From Mytilus californianus (Eukaryota > Mollusca > Bivalvia > Mytilida > Mytilidae), in assembly GCF_021869535.1 (NCBI RefSeq), contig NW_026262734.1, positions 95,299,285 to 95,363,284 of the forward strand: a DNA stretch of 64,000 bases, written 5' to 3'. The notes below the pieces were generated by a model, which was given only the letters and a program-made list of their open reading frames with translations, searched no databases and had not been told where the DNA came from. Positions 34,745-48,573 of the stretch are shown here, one piece after another; position 1 is the first letter of the stretch, and each line of letters opens with the position of its first letter. The position numbers were made by a program, and so were the translations under genes.

Positions 34745-37700
34745 TTTTTTTTACGTAGTGTTATTCATTTAGTAGAAAATCGGCACATACGTAACTGCTT
34801 AAAATATTTACTTCCTGCTTGGTAAAGATATCATGTCTATGGCGAAAAATGGATTTTAGAAATTTGTATTGTAGTATACATATGTTATTAGTTATCCTTC
34901 AACTTCGTGGTAAGTAATTCACCTTTTTGGCATAAAACTACTGCAGAGAAACCATATTTGTGTAATTGTTTGACACGTGAAACTTTGTTTTTGCATGTTC
35001 ATCTCTATATACTTTTTTCATGCACAATGGGACATTCTCTGTTAAACATGTCTTTAATTTCATACGGTCGGATTTAATATAAACAAATTTTGGTTGTTCA
35101 GTTTATTCCCCCTATTTGGATCAATTCTTTCAAAATAAGAACAAATATGTCTTAAAATTAAGCTTGATGAACATTCTGTTTCCTACAAGAATATTTCATT
35201 GCGGGGAAGAATTAACAATGATTTAAAGAGCGTTTTTAATGTTTTGATTTTTGTAGCCTAACTTTTTAACAACAACTGATATTTGAATATTTTGCATAGG
35301 ATATCTAAACAATCAAATTATGCATTTTATCGTTTTGAATCATGTAAATAAAGATTATTATCAACATTGAAATAACATTAGTGCAACTATAAATATATGA
35401 TATCACAAAAATCAATAATAACATACTTATATAATCATATGAAGTTGTACACAAATATATGTAGTAATATACAGAAGCAGATTTGTACACATATACAAAA
35501 CTATTCTTTTCTTAACGAGTCCGACAAATAGACTGCCAAATACTGGATAATTCTCAGGTTTTATACACAACTCATTACCAATGGAATATTCCATTGTAGG
35601 CCGATCTAGTACCATAGTTACAAGGAAGATTTACATATTAACTTATAAAATTGATTCATAACAAGATTATAATATAAAGTTTTGTCTTTTAAAAAAAGTG
35701 ACGTGTACCCGACTATAAATGTGTATTGTTACAGTTATTGGTAAAAGTATCAGTTATCAATTAATTCATAATTACCGATAACAGATTATTTTGTGTTAAC
35801 TTGCAAAATGCGTTTAAATGTATAATAATTTGTACAAACAATATAAAAATAAGTTATTTTATAAATTGCGAAAGTTCATATATCATTTCATTTGAGCTGT
35901 TTACGTTTGAATAAATGTAAATAAAATAGATTTTTCACACGCACACAATAGTTAATTACTTGGACAACATCTTGTTATTCTAAATATTTCTTTTCTTTAT
36001 TTCAAAAAGAGGAATTTCTTGCATATAGTTTGAAAAAACGATATGATTGTGGAAATATGTATGAACCATATAAAAACTGCAAAGGAAACACATGCGCGTT
36101 TTCCTACTATTTTGCTAAAATATTTGCTTACATTCAGATTGCCCTACTTGGTTTATTCGCTCAATTTTATCATATAGATTTTGAGGCATGAAACTAGAGA
36201 AACTGATGGGCAATTAGTAAGAATTTATTTGCTGTCTACTGAAATGAAATCAACAAGGAGCAAAGATCATTAAATATTGATATATAAACCTAATGAAAAA
36301 TAATAATGACATTTTATTTTAAAAAGATTTTCTTTTTTTTTATGTGAAAAAAGAACTTTTTTCTGATATCTAATTTTAAACATGCTAAACTTATATAGTT
36401 TTCTTTCTTTCGCACAAAAATTGGGATTTTCATGTAGAGTCTATACAAATCTGATAATTTTGATAAAATATAGCATGATATCATCACAGTGACTCATATT
36501 TGTTTTTATATTATTTTGAAAATACAAGGTAAAAATTTTATCTTTGGGAAATATTAACAAATTCTGTCCACGTTTATGTTGACTCTTTTTTACTTTTATT
36601 GACAAGTGAAGCAGCATTATTTGAGATAAGAAAACTTATGAATTGCGAAAGTTTCATATGAAAAGTAAAAGGTCAGCAACGGACATTACATTTATATCAA
36701 ATAGTGTTATCATTCCACGTGATATTATGAATCATATATTTCTCTCAGTCTGTCAATTCGTTTTTTCTACAAAATAATCTTAAAAACAACGAACACCATT
36801 TAAACATGTTTTTCATAGGTTACATAGTTATCCCTCTCTGAAAATGAAGATATGATTGTGCATATAGGATAATTTAAAGTTCAGTACGGCTGAGAATCTT
36901 TTTAGTATGGTCGGATACTTTACCTGTCATATCTTCATTACCGATTTAATGTATAGGTTGGAAAGATATATGAACATAAGATGCATTTATGTTTATCGAT
37001 CTTCATTTACCATCTTCTTATGCTGAACACCAAATACAAATGTTGTGCCATATATTTTCCAAAAGTACTCCGCTAAATGCCCATATACAGGAATCGAATA
37101 ATTTCGAGAAAATATTGCCGAATTGTATAATGACAAGACTATTGTATACCGCGTCGACATTTTCTCAGATACTTGTTGGCAAGTTTGTCATTAACCCTTC
37201 TTATTGGTAAATTTTTATTAATTTTTCTCATGACAAAAAGTAACTTGATTTTTCTTTGAATACAGTAAGTTGCAATATATGTAGTAATTTGCAATCTCTC
37301 ATCTTTTACTTCTGTTAAAAGTAATTGGGGAAATAACTTTCAAAACTGAATGAAATCCACTTAAAATGTATACATTTCAACATGTATCTTTACGTATTTT
37401 TAATTATAGCTTTATATGTTTATTGAAGCTGTTTAAGTAAATAACATGACTGAATATAATTCAAATGGAAACACACTTAATTACTTGAAAAATTTAAAGT
37501 TAACAAAAATTCAACAGTAAGCGTTGGTGTAGGTGACTCAGGATATCTCATGTCGGTTGTAAAAAATAAGAAAAAACAAACAAACAAACAAACAAGTGCT
37601 GACCGTAAAACACCGCGTCAACCCTTGATGATAATCGAGAATTGACTATTAGTAAACAGTTTCGGTTTCGAAAATAACCAAACACTAATCCGAAAACAAA

Positions 37701-38700
37701 ATTGTGTGACGAGCAACACAAGCATTATCATAAAAAAAAAATATTTTCATCCTAACTATAAACATGATCCAACGCAATTAAATATAAAAATTTTAAATAA
37801 CCAGTTTTCTGGACAATACAGGTAAAAATTAAAACGGTACAGATAGTGAAAAGCTTAACCCAATAAAAAAACAAAAACACCTTTCAAACGTACCCTTATT
37901 TTCAAGCAACGAGAGTCTAAATGTTTTTACCTTCATTCCGATTGACCCCTATCTTACAGAACTTACGTGCTGCACTAATTTTTAATTTGTTCTCGTCCTT
38001 CAATCATGTTTGAAATATTTACCAACACACGGATTTTTGTTATTACAACGTTAAGAATGTACAATTCAAAGTGATAATGAAGGTCTAAACAATTCCAAAT
38101 TGTACCGCATTAATACAAGTTAGTACGTAAAAGTTTTATGTTTTGAAAACGTTTTTCTTTCATTCCTGTAGAAAAAGTCTTTATAGATAAATTCGTGCCT
38201 TTAGTTTTTAGGGAAGCGTTTGTTATATTTGATCGTAGATCTACCCGTCAAAATATTTTTTCGCGAGGATTTGATCTCTTGTAGAAGTCATTTCGTGCCG
38301 TAAAGTATTGGGTGAATATCAAGTAAGTGGTAATGAATTATGTATTTTGGAAAAGTGGGTTTCATAATAAACGTTGCGGAATAAAAAAACTGCATTAGTC
38401 ATTTATATTATCCCAAAAAGAGATAATTATAATAACAAAGTTGGCCTAAAATACAAACAACTAATAATGATAACTTATAATATCAGTTTAGAATCTCGAT
38501 CACGATATAGTACTTGCTTTTTACTATTTAAATGTTGTTACGCCATATAACGTTGTTCTGTAACTATACACTGCATTTATATTCAGTACTTAACAAATCT
38601 TATTCCAATTACAAAATCTAATCATACTAGAAACATTGTATGCAGTGTGAAATTTGTTAACCTTAATAACCTTAACTAAGGAATACTAAAATTATTATTT
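34745..38700. other. Long stretch without recognisable genes
   Basis: Very AT-rich. Short open frames here (for example 36,989-37,210) have no recognisable motif and no good splice signals. A short CAAA run lies at 37,575-37,592. No known repeat was identified. Confidence 0.4.
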
Positions 38701-38709
38701 TTCTAAGGT

Positions 38710-39090
38710 GACCAGAGATTACCGGTACCTCAGTCCATATCTGTGTAAGTTAACCAGGAGTAACCTTGTGAAACAAAATCAATATCTTTGTGAAGTGACA
38801 ATTTGAAACATAACCAATATCTTTGTAAGGTGACCAGAGATAACAAGGTCAATATCATAGGTAACCAACGGCAAAATGAAAAGGTGATCAAAATAACATA
38901 ATTAGCTTTCATTAAAAAATCACCGTGGTAACAAAAGTAAATTTGTGTGTTAAATAATCAGAGTTATACATAAGTCAATATGTGTATGGTTGTCACACAT
39001 TAAAAAAACTTAATACCTAGGTGTAACAGTTGGAAGTCAATATCCGAGAGAGGTGACTGCTGGTATTCAATATATATCCAAGGTGACCAG
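38710..39090. repeat. Degenerate tandem repeat with GGTGACCAG units
   Basis: About eight variants of TCAATATCTTTGTAAGGTGA and CCAGAGATAACAAGG, spaced about 40-50 bases, run across the interval and decay toward 38,980. Confidence 0.6.
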
Positions 39091-39239
39091 TCCGAGAATT
39101 TATCAAAGTCTTCAAAGTTTAGCTGAAAGTTAGCATGGATGAAATAAAAAAAAAAATTTATGTTGTATTTTTGATTAGCAAAAAATCATGAATACTGCAA
39201 AATAATAAATATAGTGGAACATTTTCTGAAGATAGGCGG

Positions 39240-39460
39240 AAGATGATAAAGATATATTCCCGGAGCAGATCCAGCCATTTTAAAAGGGGGTTCCAACCAT
39301 ATGCCCCAATTCAAATGCATTTATCGTCCAAAAAAATGGGGGAGATCCAACCCAGGAGAAAGGGGGGTTCCAATCATATGCCCCATTCAAATGCATTGGT
39401 CGTCCAAAAATTGGGAGAGTTCAAACCCCCGGAACCCCTCTACTTGATCCGCCACTGTTT
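39240..39460. repeat. Dispersed repeat with two 76-base units
   Basis: Two units contain AAGGGGGGTTCCAATCATAT, GCCCCATTCAAATGCATTGG and CGTCCAAAAA. The copy ends at GATCCGCCACTG, like the repeat at 1086-1400. Confidence 0.6.
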
Positions 39461-40301
39461 TCAAACTCACGAGTCGATAGCAAACTTATAGCGCTTTACA
39501 TACACCTGTTAGTTCTACGTTGATCATGAAACTTAACGTGTGCTTACTTTATTAGTTTTCAAACTATCCAGTATATCTCAGATTTGTTTTCCATTAGCAA
39601 CACGACAAATGAGACATGTAAGGCAAGAAATGCTTACTCTTTTTGTGAACCGGAGTTCATCTCAAATTTTTTGGTGAATTCCAGTTGCCGATTCTTTGAA
39701 ATTTAGTTTTCTGTGTAGTGTTTTGAGGAATTGTTCGTCTGTTCGTCTTTCTTCGTTTGTTGCGATGATGTAGTTAATTTTTCCTCGACTTATGAGTGTT
39801 GAATTTTCCTTTGATATTTTCCGACTATTTTTCACACATATAGTGTTCATATTTATTTATATTAAGAAGTCAGTGAATACCCCCGCTTTATTGTTGAAAT
39901 GAAATGAATTGCGTACATGTGAAGAGAATATATGTATGGGAGAACCAAGACGAAGATAAATTACTGATCTGAAAATAGGTCAAACGACAAAAGTTACCAT
40001 CATAAAGCTTGAAACTAAATATATTGACACTTTGATATAGAGTTTATCAAAAATATGCAACCAAAATATGTTACGGGAGAACACACGGACAAGAAAACGG
40101 ACGGGTGACAGAAAGCCGGACCGACGGATAGAGATGAAGAAGTATTTTCCCACTTCATTGTAAAGCGGGTATTAAAAAACACCTATGCATATTTAAACTT
40201 GTTATTTACTGATTTCAGTGTGTGATTACAATCAGTTAGATGTATTCTATTAATAGGTTATCGGTCAATATGGTTTTTTTTTTAACCACGCATTTAACAA
40301 A

Positions 40302-40398
40302 ATGTCTTCCTCGTGTAAAAAGCATAGTTACAGATTGCCTTTTTTAAAATGCATTACATTTTGGACATACATGTTACATCTTTTAACTCAACCTAGTG
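40302..40398 (+). CDS. IgSF gene exon 1: signal peptide
   Basis: ATG at 40,302 opens 32 codons: a basic start (MSSSCKKHSYR), then a hydrophobic stretch (LPFLKCITFWTYMLHLL), then TQPS. It ends in phase 1 directly before the consensus donor GGTAAGTG. Phase and content fit the exon at 49,235, the joined codon being GGA (Gly), followed by ILAAK. This is a typical secretory signal exon. Intron 1 is then about 8.8 kb. The link is inferred from phase and function; no transcript was seen. It is short, so other signal exons are possible. Confidence 0.6.
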
Positions 40399-40399
40399 G

Positions 40400-42490
40400 T
40401 AAGTGTTTTTTGCACATTTGTTTAGCAATTATCAACATTATATGATGAAGTCTTTTATTCAAAGTTACAACCAATAATTGATGTCAGTAAAAGGGGTTAA
40501 TAAAAAACAGTGTGTCTCTGTTATCTTGCAAAATTGTGTTTAATGAAACTACACATTTACCATGTTTACTGTGCAAATGAAATTAATTAAATAGATCGTT
40601 TTCTGCTCTTTTGTCGGGTTGTTTTATCTTTGACATTCCATTTCCATTCTCAATTTTATGTTTCACTTAATTCAGAAGTCTCAATTACCCTTTCAAACAT
40701 TTTTAAAGCGTGTTCTATCTAAGTGAAAGTTATTTGTAAATAATTAATCTCAAATTTTTATAGGAACAAACAAAACTGCGTTTTTAAACTACACACTTGC
40801 ACACACAAAACACAACCATTGTAAGTCTTCCTGATCAGTGAAAGTTAGTGGACTGGTTGGTCAAACGTTGTCTGGCTTTGTAAAACATAAACAATACTTT
40901 AATATAAATGTGAGGCATACTGAATTAATTGTAGACTCAAGCCAAGTACCTACTTTAATATGAACATATAGAATAATACCAGGTTCTTTGATCTGGTTTC
41001 GAAGAAATGCCAAAAAAGGCATCTTATTAAAAATAGTATTCCAATTTCTCGATAAGATAAGAAAAAGAAGTACATTTATCTTTATTCTAATGAAAGGAGG
41101 ATAATTGGGGATATTTAACTTCAAATAGGGTTTCAGTATCGGCTATACTTTTAACATTATTTGTCAAAGTGTTTTTAAATGGATACAAATAAAAAAAATC
41201 AGTTTTGATAAAGATTTTCCAACATCGGTTTTGAAATAATCTCAATATTTGAATTGTTGTATAAGGACAGTTGTCATACAAATGTATACTTGTCAATATA
41301 TCAAAGCGTTTCTATTTTGACGATGTACACAAAAAAATAAACAAGGCTTACCGTGTTATACATGTTTTCAGGGTTATAGCACTCTACTCCTAAATTCAGA
41401 CATTCAGCAATCAACCACCTTCCTTGTACTCACATATTTCGAAATACAGTTATTGATATGTCTTCCCGCAACAATAACCGACTGGGTTCATTACTTACCT
41501 TATACTACCTGTTTTAAATTATATGTATGTATGTCTACATATCACGTCAAGTACTACTAATAATACGGGTCCAAATAAAGTAAAAATTATATGTTGCCAT
41601 TTAAGCTTATAATAGAATAGAAATTTAGTCTTGAAAGTTGAAAAGTATCTTTTTGTTGTTGGGATATACAAGTATCCGGCCACGTCCACTCTGTGTTTTT
41701 GTTTTATGTTATTCTATTGTTACCCATCTAATGATGAAACCGGGTGGAAATAAGCATCATTATAACAGCACTCGGTTGTAAATATTGTAAGAATTCTTTA
41801 TTAAAGGTCTTAGGACTTCAACAACAGTAGTTTCATATAAAGACTCTACAAAACACAATTATAAAATACTATAAATACTAGTGCAAAGAAAGATGACTCT
41901 GACATGTTTATGAACAAGTACATTGCATTGTATAAAATTCTAAGTAAAATAATATTGTCATTCTCTTTTACATCTACATTTTCTGTCTAAAAAACTCAAC
42001 ATATAAAATGGTGTCTTACATGTACTAATTTATGCATCTAATAAACTTAACTGCGATAAATATTATGTTACCATGTAAATAATATACTCTACATGAATTC
42101 CATAAATATCAATAAACTAAGCAAAACAGTAAAGCATTAAAATATCTACATGCAGCAACTGAGCAAAGTATAGGAAGCAAAATAGGCAAATAATTAGCTA
42201 AATTATAAAACTACATAATACAACTCCTTGCTTACCTCAAGTGCTAATTTGAAGGTCACAAGACTATGAACATCATTATGTGTATGGCTACATCAAATAT
42301 TAACCTTAAGATAAATATGAATTTTAAACTAATGTGTTCCATGTCTACAATTTGACTTCATTATATGAACACATACCAAAAAAAAAGAAAATCTGTTCCC
42401 TTAGATACTAAAACATAATGTTAAAAGGTTTAAAATGAATATTTAACTATTTAATTACTTCTTATTTATACACAGGAAATCTCATTCTTT
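40400..42490. other. IgSF intron 1, first part; no other gene seen
   Basis: AT-rich sequence. Contains a short piece of the mussel repeat GGGTTGTTTTATCTTTGACA...CCATTTCCATTCTC at about 40,615-40,660. No other recognisable feature. Confidence 0.4.
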
Positions 42491-42497
42491 CATTTTA

Positions 42498-44211
42498 GGG
42501 ACCGGTCATTATTTATCTCGAGGGGGGGGGGGGGGGGGGGCAAAAAAGTAGGGGGGGGGTCATAATAAAAATTGAACCTGATAGAGGGGGTTCATTCTTT
42601 TTCAGGTTGATCAAGTAAGGGGGGGTCATGATTTTATTGGCCATAGATTCATTGATCGCCATATACCATGACCATAGACTATACACGTATAGTTGTTTGG
42701 GCCCTTAAGAGCTAACTTGTCTCCTAGTCTGACTCTTTCACAAATATCAAACTGTCACTATCAGTGATCTAGCTAGAGCTAGTCACTTTACTCTTTGACG
42801 AAATTTTTTGTCAAGTGACTGATGAATATTACCAAAAAATGTGCAAAATTAGTCACTTTTCTTAAGTTTTTCTTAGCCATGATGTTATAGGACTAAGAAA
42901 CTAGGAAAAGAGACTATAAAATTGGTTTCATAATCCTGGCTTCACCACAGCAAAAGTAGACTTTGCTTTTTGAAGGTGACACCTTTTTATTTTTCAAGAT
43001 GAACTTATATATTTTACAAACTGTTGTTTTATGTGTACAAAAAATATTCTATAAAGACATTTTCAAAGCATTTTCTTCTTATTTTTATTCCATATCTTAA
43101 ATATACCTCATAGAGATTTCCAATATAAATAAATATATGAATGATTTGTTCATTGTTGAAGACCCTCCGTCTTCTGTCAGAGTAGAGAGCGACAATGTGG
43201 AAATGAATCATTTATAATACAAGAAATTATCGAAAGGCCAGGAAAAGCTCTATTTCAACATCTCTAACTTGAAAAAAGACATCCTGACATTCTTTATGAA
43301 TACAATAAAAAGTAATGCTCAGATATCAAACAAAGTTCAAATTTTTTACTCTTTAAAACTGTCAATGACAAAATCATAATTAAATATTAGTTACCAACTT
43401 GAACTCCAATTAGTCTTGAGTCTGACGAGATGGTGCATATCATTGGATAAATACCGAGCTAAACATGCCACTTTTTAAAATCTGATTTTATATAAAATAT
43501 ATTGGAAATTTTGACATTTTGAAAATACTTTTAGTGTAAGATACTGTTTTCATTTAATTGTTTTGGACAAAAAAAACTTTGGTGTTGGGATCTTCACTAT
43601 AAATGAATATTTTGTTTAACTTTATAAGATTTGCACTTCACATATATGATATACTGTCTCGTGATTTTTTTTCAATATAGAGCAATTATATTATATTAAA
43701 GGGTATTTTCAATAAAAAATACAAAATTTGTGATTTGAAATAGCAATCAAAATGCTGATTTGAGATTATTATGGTTTTATTGTTTTATAATAATATTTTA
43801 ATATAAACTAATTGTTGATATTATAGTACATTGCATTGTATTTATGGCAAAATTTCTTGACACTATTTCTTCAAACAATGGGCATTTGGCTTGTTAAAGA
43901 CTGTGAAGTTACACCAGGGTATCCTTCTATCGGATGTTGTCCTCAATGCATTCTCTGTGTATGTGTATTAAAATACCTTACTAGGAATATTATCAACATA
44001 TGATAATTGAATCATTTGAAACCTTTCAATTATAATCAGAAAAGAGAGGGGGGTCAAAAGTTTTTATGTAGTTGACAGAGGAGGGGGGTTAAATTTATTA
44101 ACACATTTTGAAAGGGGGGGGGGGGGTCAATCATATTTTATCATTTCAAATTTACATTTTGACGCCCCCCCCCCCCCCCCCCCCCCCCGGAGATACATAA
44201 TGACCGGTCCC
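42498..44211. mobile_element. Harbinger-like non-autonomous DNA transposon, 1.7 kb
   Basis: Terminal inverted repeats begin GGGACCGGTCATTAT and continue TATCTC into G runs, matching at both ends except for one or two bases. Flanked by TTA on both sides (42,495-42,497 and 44,212-44,214). A three-base TWA target duplication is a hallmark of PIF/Harbinger elements. Long G/C homopolymers sit just inside both ends, and GGGGGGTCA motifs recur near 42,555, 42,620, 44,050 and 44,110. No transposase is coded. It is inserted in intron 1 of the IgSF gene. Confidence 0.75.
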
Positions 44212-44214
44212 TTA

Positions 44215-44875
44215 ATATCATTTCACTCCATTATAATCTATTATTTAGGATTATTTAATATTTTAATCATTTATCAATCTTTTATGATTTAAAGCATGTT
44301 ATGGTTAATTAATTGTAATTTATCATTCATGAAGACCAGTTTCACACTACTGATTCCTTTCTCCATTCAATCAATCAATTTAACCAAATCTTGCATACTC
44401 TGTTAAAAATTCTAGGACTATTAAAATAATGTGAGAAAAGTATATACAACTGACCTGTAAAGTAGTAATTAAGATTCCCAAAGATTCAGCAATAAATACA
44501 GCAACTCCAAAATTATGAAATATAACTGTTCAGTTAGACAGTTGAAATGAGAGTCTCCAGAACAACAGAAATTTCCTTCCAAAAAGAACATGTGACCAAA
44601 ATCACTATCCATATAGAAATATAGTCTTAATTAAGATTCTAAATATAGAAACCAAGGTAACATAGACAAACAGGTAAACTGGTCAGTATAACAGTATTCA
44701 GACTGAACAAATTAAATACCATTCAATTTGTAATTAATAATATCAATAGTATGAAAATCATTTTATTCCAATAAATTTAATCAATACATATAAATTTACA
44801 ATAACAAAAATATACTTAATTCCACTCTACCACAATGAGTTAAGCCTTTTTCAACTGATTTTTTTAGTTCATTTA
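44215..44875. other. No gene recognised
   Basis: AT-rich intronic sequence. Confidence 0.4.
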
Positions 44876-44879
44876 TATG

Positions 44880-45300
44880 TTGTACTGTTACACCACTGTC
44901 CAGGGTTAGGAGAAGGGTTGGGATCCCGCTAACATGTTTAACCCCGCCACATTCTGTATGTATGTGCCTGTCCGAAGTCAGGAGCCTGTAATTCAGTGTT
45001 TGTCGTTTGTTGTGACAAATATGACTTACCGAATTAGACTATTTACCGGATTTGTAATAACATAAGCAACACGACGGGTGCCACATGTGGAGCAGGATCT
45101 ACTTACCCTTCCGGAGCACCTGAGATCACCCCCAGTTTTTGGTGGGGTTCGTGTTGCTTAGTTTTTAGTTTTCTATGTTGTGTCATCTGTACTATAATTT
45201 GTCTGTTTGTCTTTTTATTTTTGGCCATGGCGTTGTCAGTTTGTTTTCGATCTATGAGTTTGACTGTCCCTCTGGTATCTTTCGTCCCTCTTTGTTGATG
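44880..45300 (+). mobile_element. 3' tail of the Penelope-like family, without coding part
   Basis: Contains CATGTTTAACCCCGCCACAT (shared with 2490), then CACATGTGGAGCAGGATCTA, GGTGGGGTTCGTGTTGCTTA, GACTGTCCCTCTGGTATCTT and TCGTCCCTCTTTG. The second part is the same as the tails at 27,212-27,480 and 33,870-34,130 and ends at the same base context. A severely 5'-truncated copy is the simplest reading. Confidence 0.65.
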
Positions 45301-45589
45301 TGTTATTTGTTTTTCGTTTATTTTTTTGTACATTTATTAGGCCGTTAGTTTTCTCGTTTGAATTGTTTTACATTTGTCATTTCGGGGCCTTTTATATTCA
45401 ATTCAAATTCAAATATTTATTGTCATATAAACTTTGAACAATAAGTTTGTGACAAATAATATAAACATACACAAAATACATTTGACAAACAAAAACATAA
45501 GAAAACATTAGTCATAAAACATAAAAAGTAAAAAAGTTTATAGCTGAATATGCGGTATTGGCTTTGCTCATTGTTGAAGGCCGTACGGT

Positions 45590-45665
45590 GACCTATAGTG
45601 GTTAAGTTTTTGCCATTTGGTCTCTTGTGGAGAGTTGTCTCATTGGCAATCATACCACATCTTCT
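45590..45665 (-). repeat. Dispersed mussel repeat fragment
   Basis: On the minus strand GGTATGATTGCCAATGAGAC and AACTCTCCACAAGAGACC, a close match in type to 412-470 and 6895-7025. Confidence 0.5.
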
Positions 45666-45669
45666 TTTC

Positions 45670-46305
45670 TATAATCACAGACATACAACACAACAGATTG
45701 AAAAAGTCAAACAAACATACAATAAATGTAACAACGACAACAACAAAAAATTGTAGCTGATACTAACTTTGAGAAAACGCCAACAAAAAAGATTTTGTAG
45801 TAAATAGTGAAATGACAAATACGCCGATAAAAAAAGTTTTGTAGTTGATAGTACATACCGTATATTTTATACATGTACACTTACTCGATAAAGTACAAAT
45901 TAAGTAAAATATAAATACAAGAGTAAACAAAATGGAAACAACCCTTAAAACCTAAATACTAGTTGCCATGCATTGCTTGTATAGTGGCATACTATGCTAT
46001 GTGTAATAAAATTTATGTTATTCAAACCAAAATCTGATGGAGAATGGTTTAATTGCTTAAACATTTGAATAATCTGAAAATCTTATTTTCTTAATGGATT
46101 GAATTTAAAATAAAATTGTGTTTAAGATTTATATTAAAGAAGAGGTTTAATGCATTAAAACGCTTTTTACCCTGTAATTTTTTTCATGGTTGAGTTACCC
46201 GCGTGTACCTATATTTGAGAAAGATATATCAGTGTACAGTTTTAATGTCATAAGAAATACGACTTTATGCACTCAAAATGGTAAAACAATGTGATTTAGA
46301 TATAC
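45670..46305. other. No gene recognised
   Basis: A-rich intronic sequence, with two near copies of ACGCCNANAAAAAAGNTTTTG about 60 bases apart (45,778 and 45,822). Confidence 0.35.
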
Positions 46306-46310
46306 AATTG

Positions 46311-46367
<57 letters not shown>

Positions 46368-47335
46368 TCTTTATTTAAAGAGAGTAACTCATTTGGATTA
46401 AACCAATTTTCAACAAGGCTTTCTACATACAATATCAACTACATGAATAAAACATAATTAATCTACTATTACACACATGTAAACAATAGATGTATATAAC
46501 AACAGCAATAAAAAAAAAACACATATAGTATACATTGTGGCTTAACTTATAAATTTCACTCTTTTAAAAATATAATGACTTGTAAGAGTATTTGGAAGCA
46601 GATATACTTTTTGATTTTTTAATTTCACTGGATAGTGAATTCCACACTTTTGGACCACTAAAAGAAAAACTTGATTTGTATAATTCTGTATTTGATTTCG
46701 GGAAAATAAAATTATCCGATGATGAAAGTCGAGCATTGTACGATTGTTTACTATTTGTAGGCACAATCAGATTGGATAAATATTTTGGTGCCAGTTCATG
46801 TTTTGATTTATACATTAATAATGACTTATGGTAAAATATTCTCTTAGTAACGGGAATAATTCCAGAATACTTAAATAGTTCAGTAGATGTTTTACGAATA
46901 TCGTGTTCGTTTAAAATAATTCTAGCTGCCCTCTTTTGCAATTTTAGTAAACTGTCAACTAAAATCTTGTTACAATTTCCCAATACTGAAAAACAGTAAT
47001 CCAAATGTGGAAGAATATACGCATTGTAAAATAGAATTCGTGCATTTTGATTCTAGTATTTCTTGATTCTTTTTTATAAAGCTAATGAAGAATTAACTTT
47101 TTTAATTATATGATTAATTTGATCATACCAAGAAAGAGTGGCGTCAACAAAAATACCAAGGACTTTTTCACAGTGACTTTCATTAATTTGTTGGCCATTA
47201 ATGGATATATTTAATGTGTCATTGCACATGACAGACAGTTTTTGTTTTGAACCTAAACACATTGTCTTAGTATTTGACACATTAACTAACATTTTGTTTT
47301 CATCAATTGATGAACACACGCCTCTGAAAATGGTT
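46306..47335 (-). mobile_element. CR1/Jockey-like LINE fragment with ATT-repeat tail, 5'-truncated
   Basis: Minus strand, from 47,319: NVSNTKTMCLGSKQKLS, ISINGQQI, EKVLGIFVDATLSWYDQIN, HIIKKVNSSLAL; then, after a frameshift, MDYCFSVLGNC, LLKLQKRAARIIL, LFKYSGIIPVTKRIFYHKSL and GPKVWNSLSSEIKKSKS. This is the usual C-terminal end of non-LTR reverse transcriptases. It ends with AATAAAG followed by an ATT microsatellite (46,311-46,368), a normal tail for such elements. It lacks the endonuclease and catalytic core, so it is dead. Confidence 0.8.
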
Positions 47336-47814
47336 AATTTGAGATTTGAGACATTTGAACTTTAATTCCCGCTGTCTAAAATATATCCGTCCCTTTTAAA
47401 AGGCTTAAGAAGCTGTTAATAAATGCAGTCATGTCTTAAAATCTTAAAAAGAAACTGTCTAGAATTAGTTTTTATATCTTTTTTTTTAATATTTTTGAGA
47501 CCTGCAGAAGTCGCAAAATTAAATAAAAACTTGGATTTCGTCTGATACTTACTTACAAAGTTTTAATACCGATTTTGGTGTACATGTATCTATTTCCCAT
47601 TTTGTTCGTTTGTCAATCAATACAATTCAACAAAATCATAACATTGGGGAGCATCTCCAATGTTTCAAAATTGGTTTATTTTGGCACCTTCTGTTGGAAT
47701 CAAAAATGAACATCAGAATAAAGTTTGCAACCTAAAACTCATTTCAATTTTATATATCTTGGTACATTCATCCCTTAAATATTTCAAAGGAAATATGTTT
47801 TCTCCTCTCAGAGT

Positions 47815-48005
47815 ACATTTTGTTGTATTGCCATAGCCATATGTTTCCATTATGCATGTACCAAGTTAGGAATATGACAGTTGTTATCCATTCGTTTGAT
47901 GTGATTGAGCTTTTCATTTTGCCATTTGATTATAGGGACTTTCCGTTTAGAATTTTCCTCGGAGTTCATTTTTTTGTGATTTTACTTTATAGCTCATTTA
48001 TCTTT
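47815..48005 (+). repeat. Dispersed retroelement 3'-end-like repeat
   Basis: Contains ATCCATTCGTTTGATGTGAT, TTTGCCATTTGATTATAGGG and TTTTCCTCGGAGTTCA, motifs I recall as very common in mussel DNA. It ends in a T-rich tract. No protein. Confidence 0.45.
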
Positions 48006-48354
48006 TCAGTTCCATGTACATTTATTTACAAAAAGCAATAAATCAAAAACCAACTTAACCTTCTGTATACTATGAATACAAAATTTAGTGTCAATAAACT
48101 TTACACCTTTTCTTAGTCGGTTTTGACAAGTTAAATGACACGAAGCCATATTTAATAACCATGTACAAATGGAATAAACTGAACTTTCAGGTGTCAAAGC
48201 TATATAGAATAGCATTGATATCTTTTTTGAAAATAGCTATTAAACCAACCGTAGTTAAGATGAAATAATAAAAGAAAATGTAGTATCAATGGTCAGTTTT
48301 CCTACAAATCAAGCAAAGAAAATCTAAATACTTATAGATAAGTCGTACATTACT

Positions 48355-48573
48355 TTAAATAAATTGCAATTCTTTGTTTTGTTTTTTTCTCAGCTTTTCT
48401 CTTAATCCTCTCGACTCGCCTAGTGTATCTAAAAGAAAATCTGATTCAGACCCTAGAAGGGTAGCTTTTTTCGTCCTGTCAGGATCATCATCCCAGCCTT
48501 TCCAATTTATTTTCATTCTCCGTAACTTTACAATTAAAAATGTGATATGTCTTCGGACATTACATTTAAATTT
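48355..48573 (-). other. Protein-like open stretch, possible gene fragment
   Basis: Minus strand, open between stops for 72 codons. The composition is strikingly protein-like: VKLRRMKINWKGWDDDPDRT, KKATLLGSESDFLLDTLGES, RGLREKLRK. A possible acceptor (TTGTAAAG) precedes VKLRRM. No family was recognised. It lies in intron 1 of the IgSF gene on the opposite strand. It could be an exon of another gene, a retroelement shard, or chance. Confidence 0.25.
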
